Shown here piece by piece: positions 17,029-25,485 of a stretch of DNA of 64,000 bases. Position 1 is the stretch's first letter. Every line of letters starts with the position of its first letter. Below the pieces are notes generated by a model. It worked only from the letters and a program-made list of their open reading frames with translations, ran no database searches and had not been told where the DNA came from. Source of the stretch: Terrabacter aerolatus (GTDB taxonomy: Bacteria; Actinomycetota; Actinomycetes; Actinomycetales; Dermatophilaceae); contig NZ_BJYX01000001.1 of NCBI RefSeq assembly GCF_007991735.1, positions 124,001-188,000 on the forward strand. The letters run 5' to 3'. The translations under genes were made by a program, and so were the position numbers.

Positions 17029-17459
17029 CGTGCGTCCCGCCGGGCCGAACGCGTGCGCGCCGACGACCCGAGCTCGTCGAGCACGACCTGCTCGGCCGCC
17101 AGCTCGGCTGCGTGGACGCCCTCGGCGTGGCGGTCCTCGAGCTTCTCGAGCCCGAGCGTCCGGCCGCGCGCCACGGAGTAGCCGCGTTGGGCGTTCGTCC
17201 GCTCGTCGGCGGCACCTGCGGTCAGTGCGTGCAGCTCGGCCAGCATCGCCATCGACGCCGCGCGCGCGGCCGCCACGGCCTGGAGCTCGTGGATCGTGTC
17301 GACCTCGGCACGGATCGCCTCGGCGTCGGCGATGGCCCGGTCGGTGCGGGCGACCAGCGCGGCGTGGCGGGCGGTGGCGGCCCCGTAGACGGCTCCTGCC
17401 TGCACCTCCTCGAGCCGGCGGAGGCGCAGCAGGCCTGCGAGGGAGAACGGTACGGTCAT
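17025..17459 (-). CDS. fliJ: Flagellar export protein FliJ
   Basis: A 144-residue protein, predicted to be almost wholly alpha-helical coiled coil, in the exact fliI-fliJ position. The start MTVPFSLAGLLRLRRLEEVQ is typical of FliJ, whose N-terminal helix inserts into the FliI hexamer like the stalk of an ATP synthase. Sequence conservation of FliJ is low, so the assignment rests on position, length and helical pattern. The start ATG 17459 overlaps the fliI stop as ATGA; an upstream start would lie inside fliI. Confidence 0.85.
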   Translation of the reverse strand: MTVPFSLAGLLRLRRLEEVQAGAVYGAATARHAALVARTDRAIADAEAIRAEVDTIHELQAVAAARAASMAMLAELHALTAGAADERTNAQRGYSVARGRTLGLEKLEDRHAEGVHAAELAAEQVVLDELGSSARTRSARRDAR

Positions 17460-18775
17460 CGCGGCCCCCCGAGGGTCGTCGTGAGTCGGGCGAGGAGGTC
17501 CCACGCGTCGACGGCAGCGGTCCGCTCGTCGAGGCGCTGGGTGAGGAAGGCCTCGATCGGCGCGGCGTGGTCCAGGGCCGCGTCGACGAGGGGGTTGGCC
17601 CCGCGCGAGTAGGCCCCGACGTCGATGAGGTCCTGGGCCGAGCGGCGTGCTGCGAGGACGCGGCGCAAAGAGGTGGCGGCAGCGGTGCGCTCGGGCGGGT
17701 TGACCTTCGTCGCGACGCGAGAGATCGAGCCGAGGACGTCGATCGGCGGGTAGTGGCGCATGACGGCGAGCTTGCGGTCGAGCACGACGTGCCCGTCGAG
17801 GATCGACCGGGCGGTGTCGGCGACGGGCTCGTTGTGGTCGTCGCCGTCGACGAGCACCGTGTAGATGCCCGTGACCGAGCCGCTGCGGTCGGTCCCGGCC
17901 CGTTCGAGCAGCCGCGCGAGCACGGCGAAGGCGGACGGCGGGTAGCCGCGGGTCGCGGGCGACTCGCCCGCCGAGAGACCGATCTCGCGTTGCGCCATGG
18001 CGACTCGCGTCAGCGAGTCCATCATGAGCAGCACGTGGGAGCCCGTCGCGCGGAACGACTCGGCGATGCTCGTCGCGGTGTCGGCGGCCCGGAGGCGCAC
18101 GAGGGCCGGCTCGTCCGACGTCGCGACGACCACGACGGACCGGGCCAGTCCCTCGGGACCGAGGTCGTCCTCGAGGAACTCCCGGACCTCACGGCCGCGC
18201 TCACCGACGAGGGCGATGACGCACACCTCTGCATCACTGCCCCGCGCGACCATCGACAGCAGCGACGACTTGCCGACGCCGGATCCGGCGAAGAGCCCGA
18301 GACGCTGGCCACGTCCGAGGGTCACGAGGGTGTCGAGGGCACGGACGCCGGTGGCGAGCGGGGTGTCGATGCGGGTCCGCTCCATCGGCGAGGGCGCGCG
18401 GTCGGCAGGACGCACCGTCGGCGTGAGCAGGGGACCTCGCCCGTCGATCGGCTGCCCGAGGCCGTCGAGCACCCGCCCGAGCAGGGCCCGGCCGGTGGGC
18501 ACGCGCGGGCCACCGCGGACGGCGCGGGCCGGCTGTCCGACCCGGAGGCCCGCCACCGGGCCGAGCGGCATGCAAGTCAGTACGCCCCGGGCGCTCGCGA
18601 CGACCTCGGCACGCGTGGGCACGCCTGTCTCAGCAGCGATCTCGACGTGGTCACCGACGGCGCACGGCAGACCGGCGATCTCGAGGGCCAGACCTCGGAC
18701 GGCCGACACCGCCCCGACCCGCTCCGGCGCGGCCGCCGAGGCAGCGGCGTCGACCAGCTGCGCCAGGGCGCTCAT
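17456..18775 (-). CDS. fliI: Flagellum-specific ATPase FliI
   Basis: The 439-residue ATPase of the export apparatus, homologous to F1 beta. Walker A is GSGVGKSS at residues 164-171, followed by LVGERGREVREFLEDDL, the Walker B region SHVLLMMDSLTRVAMAQREI and the GYPPSAFAVLARLLERAG stretch. Length and motifs are complete. It overlaps fliH by 4 bases upstream and fliJ downstream, so regulator, ATPase and stalk are coupled. Confidence 0.97.
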   Translation of the reverse strand: MSALAQLVDAAASAAAPERVGAVSAVRGLALEIAGLPCAVGDHVEIAAETGVPTRAEVVASARGVLTCMPLGPVAGLRVGQPARAVRGGPRVPTGRALLGRVLDGLGQPIDGRGPLLTPTVRPADRAPSPMERTRIDTPLATGVRALDTLVTLGRGQRLGLFAGSGVGKSSLLSMVARGSDAEVCVIALVGERGREVREFLEDDLGPEGLARSVVVVATSDEPALVRLRAADTATSIAESFRATGSHVLLMMDSLTRVAMAQREIGLSAGESPATRGYPPSAFAVLARLLERAGTDRSGSVTGIYTVLVDGDDHNEPVADTARSILDGHVVLDRKLAVMRHYPPIDVLGSISRVATKVNPPERTAAATSLRRVLAARRSAQDLIDVGAYSRGANPLVDAALDHAAPIEAFLTQRLDERTAAVDAWDLLARLTTTLGGPR

Positions 18776-19377
18776 GGGTTCGCCTCCCCGACGGCGGCGC
18801 GCGCCCGTTGGAGAGCGGTGCGCACCCGGGCGTCGAGCTCACCGTCGGGGTAGTCGGCGACGGCGTCGCCACGCTCGAGCCCGGCGTCCGGCACGAGGAG
18901 CACGGTCTCGGCGTCGGTGCGGTCGTCGGCGGTGAGGACCTCGAGGTCGTCGGGGTGCAGGCGCACGGCCACGACGGCAGCGGCGTCGGGGCCCGACAAC
19001 GCCCGCGACAGCGCGGCCCGCGCGCCGTACGGCCCGTCGGCGAGCTCCCTGCCGATGACGGCCTCGGCCAGTGTGAGCGCGGCCTCGACGAGCCCGGCGT
19101 CGACGGCCGACAGGACGGGCGCCGTTCGCGCTGCGAGGGCGCGTGCGGCCGCGTCGAGCGCGACGAGGGCGCGGTCGGTGCGCGCCCGGTCGGCGGCCAC
19201 GGCGGCCGCGAGTCGGTCCTGTCGGTCGGCCTCCGCCGCCGCGGTCTCGGCGGCGGCGAGACGCAGCCCGGCGGCATACCCTGCCGCGTGGCCGCGCGTG
19301 AAGCCCTCGGCCTCACCGACCGGGTCGATCGTGGGGAAGACGACGGGGACGGCGACCCGTGCGGTGTCAGTAGACAA
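18772..19377 (-). CDS. fliH: Flagellar export regulator FliH
   Basis: A 201-residue protein between fliG and fliI. An Ala-rich helical middle (residues ~30-100) and a C-terminal half resembling the FliH/V-ATPase E-type domain (ALTLAEAVIGRELADG, VAVRLHPDDLEVL) fit FliH, which binds FliI and FliN. I place the start at TTG 19377, seven bases after GAGGAGG and overlapping the fliG stop by 11 bases; no in-frame ATG or GTG offers a better choice. TTG initiation would keep FliH low relative to FliG. Confidence 0.82.
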   Translation of the reverse strand: MSTDTARVAVPVVFPTIDPVGEAEGFTRGHAAGYAAGLRLAAAETAAAEADRQDRLAAAVAADRARTDRALVALDAAARALAARTAPVLSAVDAGLVEAALTLAEAVIGRELADGPYGARAALSRALSGPDAAAVVAVRLHPDDLEVLTADDRTDAETVLLVPDAGLERGDAVADYPDGELDARVRTALQRARAAVGEANP

Positions 19378-20386
19378 GGTCGTCCTCCTCGCCCCGGCGC
19401 AGGGTGATGGTGCCGGCCTCCTCGAGACCACGGATCGAACGCACGATGTCGGCCCTGGCCTCCTCGACCTCGGAGGCACGCACCGGCCCGAGGGAGGCCA
19501 GCTCGGACTCGAGGATCTCGCGGATGCGGTCGGAGATGTTGCCGACGATCGTCTCGTGCACCGCCGGCGGCGCACCCTTCATGGCCCGCGCCAGCACCGC
19601 TGCGTCGAGCCCGCGCAGGACGAGCTGCACGTCCTTGCGCTCGAGCTTGACGATGTCGCCGAAGGTCAGCATCTTGCTGCGGACCTCCTCCGCGAGGGTC
19701 GGGTCGGTGCCGGCCAGGCCGTCGAGGACCGCCCGCTCGGTGGCCACGTCGGACCGGTTGATGATGTCGACGAGCGCCTGCACGCCGCCGAGGGCCCGCT
19801 GCCGGCGCACGCCCGGGGTCAGGGCTGCTCCCGTGCGGGCCCTGAGGTTGTCGGCCACGATGCGCACGGCCTCGGGCGTCGCAGGCCCCATCGTGGCGAA
19901 GGCGTGCGCGACGTCCGCCGCACGAGCCGGGCCGAGCCCGGCGACGACCTGGGCCGCCTGCTCGGGATGGAGGTGGGCGAGCACGAGCGCGATCGTCTCG
20001 GGGAGCTCGCCGTCGAGGAGCGTGACCAGCTGGGCCGGGTCGACGCTCTCGAGGAAGTCGTAGGACTTGCCCGCCATCGTCGAGGTGAGGCGGTCCATGA
20101 CGCCGGCGGCACGGTCGCTGCCGAACGACGACTCGAGCAGGCCGGCTGCGAAGTCCCGGCCGCCGAGGGTGGTCCGGCGCCCCGAGACGGCCATCTCGTG
20201 GAACTCGGCGATGACGTCCTCGGAGACGGCGGGGTCGACGCGGCTGAGGCGCACGATCTCCGCGGCGACGTCCTCCGCCTCGGAGTCGCTGAAGTGGCCC
20301 ATGACCGCGGCCGCGCTCTCCGGCCCCATCTGCATGAGGACGATGGCGACCTTCTGGGTGCCGGTCAGGTGGGTCGCCGTGCTCAT
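19367..20386 (-). CDS. fliG: Flagellar motor switch protein FliG
   Basis: The 339-residue torque-generating C-ring protein. The start (LTGTQKVAIVLMQMGPESAA) and the conserved C-terminal region carrying charged residues (DIVKLERKDVQLVLRGLD, then ISDRIREILESELASLG) are complete, with the middle EHPQ-like motif read here as LHPEQAAQVVAGLGPARAAD. The ATG overlaps the fliF stop (ATGA). It joins FliF to FliM. Confidence 0.97.
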   Translation of the reverse strand: MSTATHLTGTQKVAIVLMQMGPESAAAVMGHFSDSEAEDVAAEIVRLSRVDPAVSEDVIAEFHEMAVSGRRTTLGGRDFAAGLLESSFGSDRAAGVMDRLTSTMAGKSYDFLESVDPAQLVTLLDGELPETIALVLAHLHPEQAAQVVAGLGPARAADVAHAFATMGPATPEAVRIVADNLRARTGAALTPGVRRQRALGGVQALVDIINRSDVATERAVLDGLAGTDPTLAEEVRSKMLTFGDIVKLERKDVQLVLRGLDAAVLARAMKGAPPAVHETIVGNISDRIREILESELASLGPVRASEVEEARADIVRSIRGLEEAGTITLRRGEEDDLVY

Positions 20387-22005
20387 ACCGGCTGCCGCTC
20401 GTCCATGAGGCCCCGCAGCAGCTCGGCCGTCTTGAGCGGCTCGGTCGCACCGAGCCGGCTGACCTGGGCGCGGCGCAGCTCGGCGTATGCGGCGTCCTCG
20501 CTGGGTCCGGGCAGCTCGGGCACCGGGACGAGGCCGGCCGGCGCCGCGGGCAGTCGGACGGTGTCGGCGCCCGCGGTCACGGCCGGCAGGGCGAGGTCGT
20601 CCTCCTCGACGACGACGAGGTCCCTGATCAGCTCGACCGGCTCGCGCACGGCCCGGCGGCGGGCACGCAGCCAGAGCACGAGCACGGCGATGGCGATGAG
20701 GAGCGCGACGCCGGCCCAGACGAGCGTGGTCGTCAGCTGCTCGCTCGCGCGGGCCTCGTCGGCCGCCTGCTGGGCGGCGAGCGCGGCCTTGGCCTGGTCG
20801 GCGGCCGCGGTGCTGAACGGCAGGACCTGCATCGAGAGCACGTCCCCGCGCCGCGCGTCGATGCCGGCCGCGGCCGACACGAGGTTCTGCAGGTCCTGGA
20901 GGTTGAGGTTGCGCGCCGCGGCTGCGCTGATCGCGACCGAGACCGACTGGCGCTTCAGGGAGCCCGCCGGGACGGTGCGCTCCTCGGTGACCTTGTTGAC
21001 CGCGTTGTCACGGGTGTCCTTGGTCGAGTCGTAGGACCCGTTGCCGCCGGTGCCGCCGGGCACCGCGATGTTGTCGGGGCCGAGGACGCCCGAGCCGTTG
21101 CCCGTCCCGGTGCCGCGGTACTTCTCCGTGCTCGTCGACTCGCTGAGCGGCGGCACGCCCTTGACGCCCGCGTAGGTCTCCGACGTCTGCTGCGCGGAGT
21201 TCGTGTCGACCTCGGGGGTGACGGCGACGGTGGCGTTGCCGGGTCCGAGCACCTTGTCGAGCACCGCCTGCACCGAGGCCTCGGTGCGCTGCTGGTACTC
21301 GCTCGTCTGCTTCGCGCCCGAGCCGCCCGTCCCGACGCCGACGGACGAGAGCACGGTGCCCTGGGCGTCGACGACCGAGACGTTGGCCGGCGTCAGGTTG
21401 GGCACGGCGGCCGACGTCAGGTGCACGATCGCCTCGACCTTGTCGGCCGACAGCGTCTGTCCCGGCAGCGCCTGGACGAAGACGGATGCCGTCGGCTGCC
21501 CCTGCTGTGCGGTGAAGACCGTCTTCTCCGGGATCGCGAGCTGCACCGACGCCGTCTGGACGCCCTCGAGGTGGGAGATCGTCGTCGCGAGCTCGCCCTC
21601 GATGGCGCGCTTGTAGGTGACGTTCTGCTGGAAGTCCGACGACGTGACGCCCATCTTGTCGAGGAGCGAGTAGCCGGAGGCCGGCGCGGCCGGCAGTCCC
21701 GCGGCCGCTGCCTTGAGCCGCTCGTCGTAGACGTTGTCCTGGGGGACGAGGATCGTCGCGCCGCCGTCGGCGAGCTGGTACGGCACGCCGTCCTTGCCGA
21801 GCTGCTGCACGACCGCGCTCGCGTCGGCGCTGGCGAGCCCCGTGAAGAGGGGGCTGTAGCTCGGCTTCGTGATCCACGTCGTGAGGGCGACGGCGCCGAG
21901 GGCGAGCACGGCGAGACCGATGACCGCGACGGTGCGCTGACCGACGGTGAAGGCCTTGACCGTGGCGACGAGGCGCTGGAGCGAGGAGGACAGGAACGGG
22001 GGCAT
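20383..22005 (-). CDS. fliF: Flagellar MS-ring protein FliF
   Basis: A 540-residue protein with two membrane helices, one near residues 25-47 and one near 440-460, flanking the periplasmic ring-building domains (YSPLFTGLASADASAVVQQL, ILVPQDNVYDERLKAAAAGL, RAIEGELATTISHLEGVQTA). The C-terminal cytosolic tail (PLKTAELLRGLMDERQP) fits FliG binding. FliF is the first structure assembled. The start ATG at 22005 overlaps the fliE stop by one base. Confidence 0.97.
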   Translation of the reverse strand: MPPFLSSSLQRLVATVKAFTVGQRTVAVIGLAVLALGAVALTTWITKPSYSPLFTGLASADASAVVQQLGKDGVPYQLADGGATILVPQDNVYDERLKAAAAGLPAAPASGYSLLDKMGVTSSDFQQNVTYKRAIEGELATTISHLEGVQTASVQLAIPEKTVFTAQQGQPTASVFVQALPGQTLSADKVEAIVHLTSAAVPNLTPANVSVVDAQGTVLSSVGVGTGGSGAKQTSEYQQRTEASVQAVLDKVLGPGNATVAVTPEVDTNSAQQTSETYAGVKGVPPLSESTSTEKYRGTGTGNGSGVLGPDNIAVPGGTGGNGSYDSTKDTRDNAVNKVTEERTVPAGSLKRQSVSVAISAAAARNLNLQDLQNLVSAAAGIDARRGDVLSMQVLPFSTAAADQAKAALAAQQAADEARASEQLTTTLVWAGVALLIAIAVLVLWLRARRRAVREPVELIRDLVVVEEDDLALPAVTAGADTVRLPAAPAGLVPVPELPGPSEDAAYAELRRAQVSRLGATEPLKTAELLRGLMDERQPV

Positions 22006-22379
22006 CAGGCCTGCATCCTCATGATCTCGTTGAAGGCGTCGATCCCCTTGTTGCGCAGGGCCGACGCGACCTCGAGGGTCACCTGGGCCCGCGTGGCCGC
22101 GATGGTCGCCGCGTGGATGTCGTCGAGGCTGCCGGTGACGGCCTGGACGGCGAGCTGGTTGGAGGTCGACTGCAGCTGCTGGAGGTTGTCGACGGCGCCG
22201 GTGAGGCTGGCCGCGAAGTCGCCGCCCGAGCGGGTGACCCCCGAGGTCGCCGTGGCCGACGACGCGCCGGACACGGCCGATGCAGCCGACGCGGCCGACG
22301 CGGCCGACGTGATCGCCGAGGTGGCCGCGCCGAGCAGCGGCCCGACGGGTCCGACGGCACCGACGGGACCGATGCTCAT
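22005..22379 (-). CDS. fliE: Flagellar hook-basal body protein FliE
   Basis: A 124-residue rod-adaptor protein. The C-terminal 70 residues are characteristic (DFAASLTGAVDNLQQLQSTS, IHAATIAATRAQVTLEVASA, RNKGIDAFNEIMRMQ). The first 45 residues are low-complexity Gly-Pro-Val and Ala-Ser repeats encoded by short DNA repeats, longer than in most FliE. It links FliF to the rod. Both ends overlap neighbours (flgC and fliF). Confidence 0.94.
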   Translation of the reverse strand: MSIGPVGAVGPVGPLLGAATSAITSAASAASAASAVSGASSATATSGVTRSGGDFAASLTGAVDNLQQLQSTSNQLAVQAVTGSLDDIHAATIAATRAQVTLEVASALRNKGIDAFNEIMRMQA

Positions 22380-22771
22380 GACGACCTGCCGATCTGGAGC
22401 GCGGCCTCGTACATGGTGCGGGCCCGGTCGACGACCTGGGCGTTGGCCTGGTAGCCGCGCTGGGCCATGATGAGCGACCCCATCTGCTCACTCATGTCGA
22501 TGTCGGGGTAGCGCACGTAGCCCTGGGCGTCCGCGAGCGGGTTGCTCGGCTCGAAGACGAGGCGCCCGGCGGCGTCGCCCTCCCGCACGCCGGCGACGTA
22601 GACCCCGGACGTGCCGGGCCCGGCCTGCGCCTCGATGTAGCGCGCCCGGAAGGCCGGTCCGCTCGTCGGCGCGGCGGTGTTGGCGTTGGCGAGGTTGTCC
22701 GCGATGGCGTCGAGCCACTTGCGGTGCACCGTCAGGGAGGAGCCGGCGATGCCGATCGCGTCGAAGGTCAT
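22376..22771 (-). CDS. flgC: Flagellar basal-body rod protein FlgC
   Basis: A 131-residue proximal rod protein. Conserved N-terminal ITVHRKWLD-like helix reads SLTVHRKWLDAIADNLANAN and the C-terminus reads GSLIMAQRGYQANAQVVDRA, both typical of the rod/hook family. The start ATG 22771 overlaps the flgB stop by one base and the stop overlaps fliE. Normal length. Confidence 0.95.
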   Translation of the reverse strand: MTFDAIGIAGSSLTVHRKWLDAIADNLANANTAAPTSGPAFRARYIEAQAGPGTSGVYVAGVREGDAAGRLVFEPSNPLADAQGYVRYPDIDMSEQMGSLIMAQRGYQANAQVVDRARTMYEAALQIGRSS

Positions 22772-23112
22772 CAGCTCGTCCTCAGTGCGGCGCGCAGCCC
22801 GGTGAACTGCGTGTTGAGCGCCTGCGTCGCGAACTGGAAGCGCAGCACGGTGTCGATGTTCGACAGCGTCTCGGTGTCGAGGTTGACGTTGTTGCCGTTG
22901 GTCCGGGTGGGTTCGGCGGACAGCGACGTCGTCGCGGCGACGTGCCCGTCGCCCTCCTGCACGGAGGCGGCGAGCGCCTCCTCGAACTGCACACGCTGCG
23001 CGTGGTAGCCCGGCGTGTTGACGTTGGCGATGTTGTCGGCGATGGCGCGCTGGCGACGGGAGAGCCCGTCGAGGGCACTGGTGAGCGCAGCGGACGTCAC
23101 GGAATCGAGCAC
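22771..23112 (-). CDS. flgB: Flagellar basal-body rod protein FlgB
   Basis: A 113-residue proximal rod protein that begins the long structural operon. The rod signature is QRAIADNIANVNTPGYHAQR, and the C-terminal helix contains LRFQFATQALNTQFTGLR. The GTG start at 23112 follows AGGAGAACT. The sigma-28-like promoter 80 bases upstream should drive flgB through at least flgE, a stretch in which nearly all genes touch or overlap. Confidence 0.94.
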   Translation of the reverse strand: MLDSVTSAALTSALDGLSRRQRAIADNIANVNTPGYHAQRVQFEEALAASVQEGDGHVAATTSLSAEPTRTNGNNVNLDTETLSNIDTVLRFQFATQALNTQFTGLRAALRTS

Positions 23113-23191
23113 AGTTCTCCTGCAGGAACTCGCAAGGGGAGACGGCCGATCCCTGGCCTGACGCGGCGAGCAATCCGTGCTCGACCGGGAC

Positions 23192-23219
23192 TATCGGCAG
23201 GTGCCCGTGTCGCGTTAGC
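23192..23219 (-). promoter_or_regulatory. Sigma-28-type promoter of the flgB operon
   Basis: On the minus strand GCTAACG (23213-23219), 14 bases, then GCCGATA (23192-23198). The -35 element overlaps the stop codon of the fliT-like gene. It gives a leader of about 75 bases to flgB. Confidence 0.8.
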
Positions 23220-23523
23220 CCTCGACGTCGACGAAGATCGCGGGCTGTCCGGGCAGGGGCGGCACCGCACGCAGCGCCGCCAGGTGCTGTCCCGTCGTGA
23301 TCCGCACGGCGTCGACGCGCTCGGCGACCCGGGCCTGCGCGGCCGCGAGCGCGCGCGCCCGTCCGAGCAGGTGCGCCGGGAGGGGGCCGAGCCCGCGGGG
23401 TGGCACCCAGGTGCCGAGCTGGGCCGCCATGACAGCCGATTCGGAGGGCGGGTGGTGCTCCCCCAGGCCGCGTTCGACGGCCGCGAGGTCGGCCTCGAGA
23501 CGGTCGAGCACCGTGTCCCACAT
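23215..23523 (-). CDS. Small fliS-linked protein, possible FliT-like chaperone
   Basis: A 102-residue, mainly helical protein (MWDTVLDRLEADLAAVERGL, then RARALAAAQARVAERVDAVR) starting two bases upstream of the fliS stop codon's end. In many genomes the gene after fliS encodes FliT, the chaperone of the filament cap FliD, and size and helical content fit, but I cannot see a decisive motif. ATG 23523 is chosen; an in-frame TTG at 23532 is possible. The middle is Pro/Gly-rich, unlike classical FliT. Confidence 0.5.
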   Translation of the reverse strand: MWDTVLDRLEADLAAVERGLGEHHPPSESAVMAAQLGTWVPPRGLGPLPAHLLGRARALAAAQARVAERVDAVRITTGQHLAALRAVPPLPGQPAIFVDVEG

Positions 23524-23524
23524 G

Positions 23525-23944
23525 TCAGCCAACGGCGTAGCCCGTCCGTGCGGCGCCGGCGAGCGGAGCGTCCTGCAGGGAAGCGGCCTCGTGCCACGCC
23601 TCCTGCAGAGGGGTGAGCAGGGTGATGGCCTCGCGGGTGCGCGCCACGTCTCGGTGGACGTTGGCCGCGACGAGGGCCATGCGCACGTACTCGTACAGGC
23701 TCAGGAGCCCGTCGGCGCCGTCCCAGAGGTCAGGACGCAAGGTCGCCGACAGCTCGGCGATGATCTCCTGGGCATGGAGCAGCTGCGCGTTGGCCTGCTG
23801 CCAGTCCGCGGCCTCCTGGGCGGCCTCGCCGCGGCGCAGGTCGAGCAGGAGTCGGTCGTAGAGCATCGTCAGCAGGCGGGCGGGGCTGGCGGAGAGGATC
23901 GCGTCCCGGGCGTACTGCTGGCGCGCGTCGGCTGCACTGGTCAC
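23525..23944 (-). CDS. fliS: Flagellin export chaperone FliS
   Basis: A 139-residue four-helix chaperone that holds unpolymerised flagellin. The signature near the start is QQYARDAILSASPARLLTML followed by YDRLLLDLRRGE, and later LLSLYEYVRMALVAANVHRD. The GTG at 23944 has AAGGA eight bases upstream. Classic order fliD-fliS-(fliT) is kept, all read after fliC. Confidence 0.94.
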   Translation of the reverse strand: MTSAADARQQYARDAILSASPARLLTMLYDRLLLDLRRGEAAQEAADWQQANAQLLHAQEIIAELSATLRPDLWDGADGLLSLYEYVRMALVAANVHRDVARTREAITLLTPLQEAWHEAASLQDAPLAGAARTGYAVG

Positions 23945-23955
23945 GCGTCGTGTCC

Positions 23956-25362
23956 TTACTTGGTGTTCTGCGAGAAGGTCGGGAGCCCGGCGATCTGGCT
24001 GGTGAGCCACGACTGCTGCGTCTTGAGCGACCCGAGGGCGGTGTCCATCGCGTTGTACATCGCGAGCACGGCGGTGCGGCGGTCGGCGAGGCGCTGGTCC
24101 CACGTCGCGATGCGCGTGCCGAGGTCGTCCGACATCGACTGGCGGCCGGCGATGAGCTGGGTGATCGTCCCGCTGGCCGGCGCCGAGGCGTTCGTCGCCG
24201 CCGTGGTGACCCGTCCGGCGATCTCGGCCAGGGCGGCCCGGGTGCCGGCGGGGTCGGCCGTCAGCGCGGCGTTGAACGCGTCCTGGTCGAAGGTGAAGGT
24301 GCCGTCACGCTGGATGACGATGCCGATCTGCGACGGCGAGCGTCCGTTGCTCGTGGGGCGGTATGCCGCGTCCGTGATCGCCGCCGAGATGCCGCGGACC
24401 GTCACGTCGCCCGTGAGCGGGCCGCCGGTCGCGCCCGACACACCCGAGGAGCCCGACGTCGTGGTCACCTTCGTGCCGGCGCCGATCGCGCCGAGGAGGT
24501 CGTTGACCGAGGCGACGAGGTCGTTCGCCTGCTTGGTGATGCCGGCGCTGTCGCCGGTGACGCTGATCGACGTCGCGGTGCCGAGCCCGGCTGCCGTCGC
24601 GGTGACGGAGACGCCCGGCACGATGTCGGTGAAGGTGCTCGTCGCGGAGGTGACGACCTGCTCGGCGGCCGTGCCGGCATACAGCAGCGCCTTGGCGTCC
24701 TGGGCGGGTGCGACGACGGCGGCACCCGGGGTGCCCATGAGGTCGGCGGCCGTGCCGGCGGCCACCTCGGCGGCGCTGCCCTGGTAGGCGCTGAAGGCGC
24801 CGGCCGCGCCGGACCGGGTCGAGGTGAGCTGGAGGCGGTAGAGAGGGGTGCCGGTCGCGTCGGTGCCGGCGGCCACCTTGAGGGCCCGCGCCGGTCCGCC
24901 CGAGGCGTTGACGGCGGCGACGACGTCGTCGATCGACGTGCTCGCGGGCGTCACCTCGCTGCTCGCGCCCGAGGCGTCGACGAGGGTCAGGCTCGCGGGC
25001 GAGCCGCCGGCCGTGGGCCAGGTGGCGAGCGGTGCGGAGACGTCGACCTGGGTCCGGGCCAGCTGGGTCACGGTCACGTCGAACGTGCCGGCCGTCGCCG
25101 AGGTGCCGGCCGTGGCGGTGACGCCGGGGGTGCTCGAGGTCGCGGTGAGCAGGTTGAGCGCGTTCGGTGCCGCCGCCTTGCCCGCGAGCGTGGCGAGGGC
25201 CGCCGCCTTGGTGTTGAGCCCGCGGAGCACGGTCATCAGGCTCTCCTGCTGGGACTGCGCCTGCTTGAGCTGCTGCTGGGGCAGTGCCTCGACCGCCATG
25301 ATCGAGTTGACGATCGAGGTGATGTCGAGCCCGCTGCCGAGCCCGTTGACCGAGACGGCCAC
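23956..25362 (-). CDS. fliD: Flagellar filament cap protein FliD
   Basis: A 468-residue cap protein (HAP2). The N-terminal motif VNGLGSGLDITSIVNSIMAV and the C-terminal coil with AVLAMYNAMDTALGSLKTQQ, SWLTSQIAGLPTFSQNTK are conserved; the middle is variable and Ala/Thr/Ser-rich. The GTG start follows AGGAGG. It lies 124 bases behind fliC, past a strong hairpin, so it may be made by read-through from the fliC promoter or from an unseen promoter. Confidence 0.95.
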   Translation of the reverse strand: MAVSVNGLGSGLDITSIVNSIMAVEALPQQQLKQAQSQQESLMTVLRGLNTKAAALATLAGKAAAPNALNLLTATSSTPGVTATAGTSATAGTFDVTVTQLARTQVDVSAPLATWPTAGGSPASLTLVDASGASSEVTPASTSIDDVVAAVNASGGPARALKVAAGTDATGTPLYRLQLTSTRSGAAGAFSAYQGSAAEVAAGTAADLMGTPGAAVVAPAQDAKALLYAGTAAEQVVTSATSTFTDIVPGVSVTATAAGLGTATSISVTGDSAGITKQANDLVASVNDLLGAIGAGTKVTTTSGSSGVSGATGGPLTGDVTVRGISAAITDAAYRPTSNGRSPSQIGIVIQRDGTFTFDQDAFNAALTADPAGTRAALAEIAGRVTTAATNASAPASGTITQLIAGRQSMSDDLGTRIATWDQRLADRRTAVLAMYNAMDTALGSLKTQQSWLTSQIAGLPTFSQNTK

Positions 25363-25431
25363 GAGGTCCTCCTTGGATGCCGCGGATGCCGCGGATGACG
25401 CGGGTGCGAGGGATGTCGACCGCGAAGGGCC

Positions 25432-25466
25432 GACGGCGGCCGGGGTGGGTCCCCCCGGCCGCCGTC
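25432..25466 (-). terminator. Hairpin terminator after fliC
   Basis: GACGGCGGCCGGGG and CCCCGGCCGCCGTC form a perfect 14-bp stem with a 7-base loop, 20 bases past the fliC stop. No T-run follows, as is usual in high-GC actinobacteria. It should make fliC message more abundant than fliD. Confidence 0.8.
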
Positions 25467-25485
25467 AGCGACCCCCCGGTTCCGA

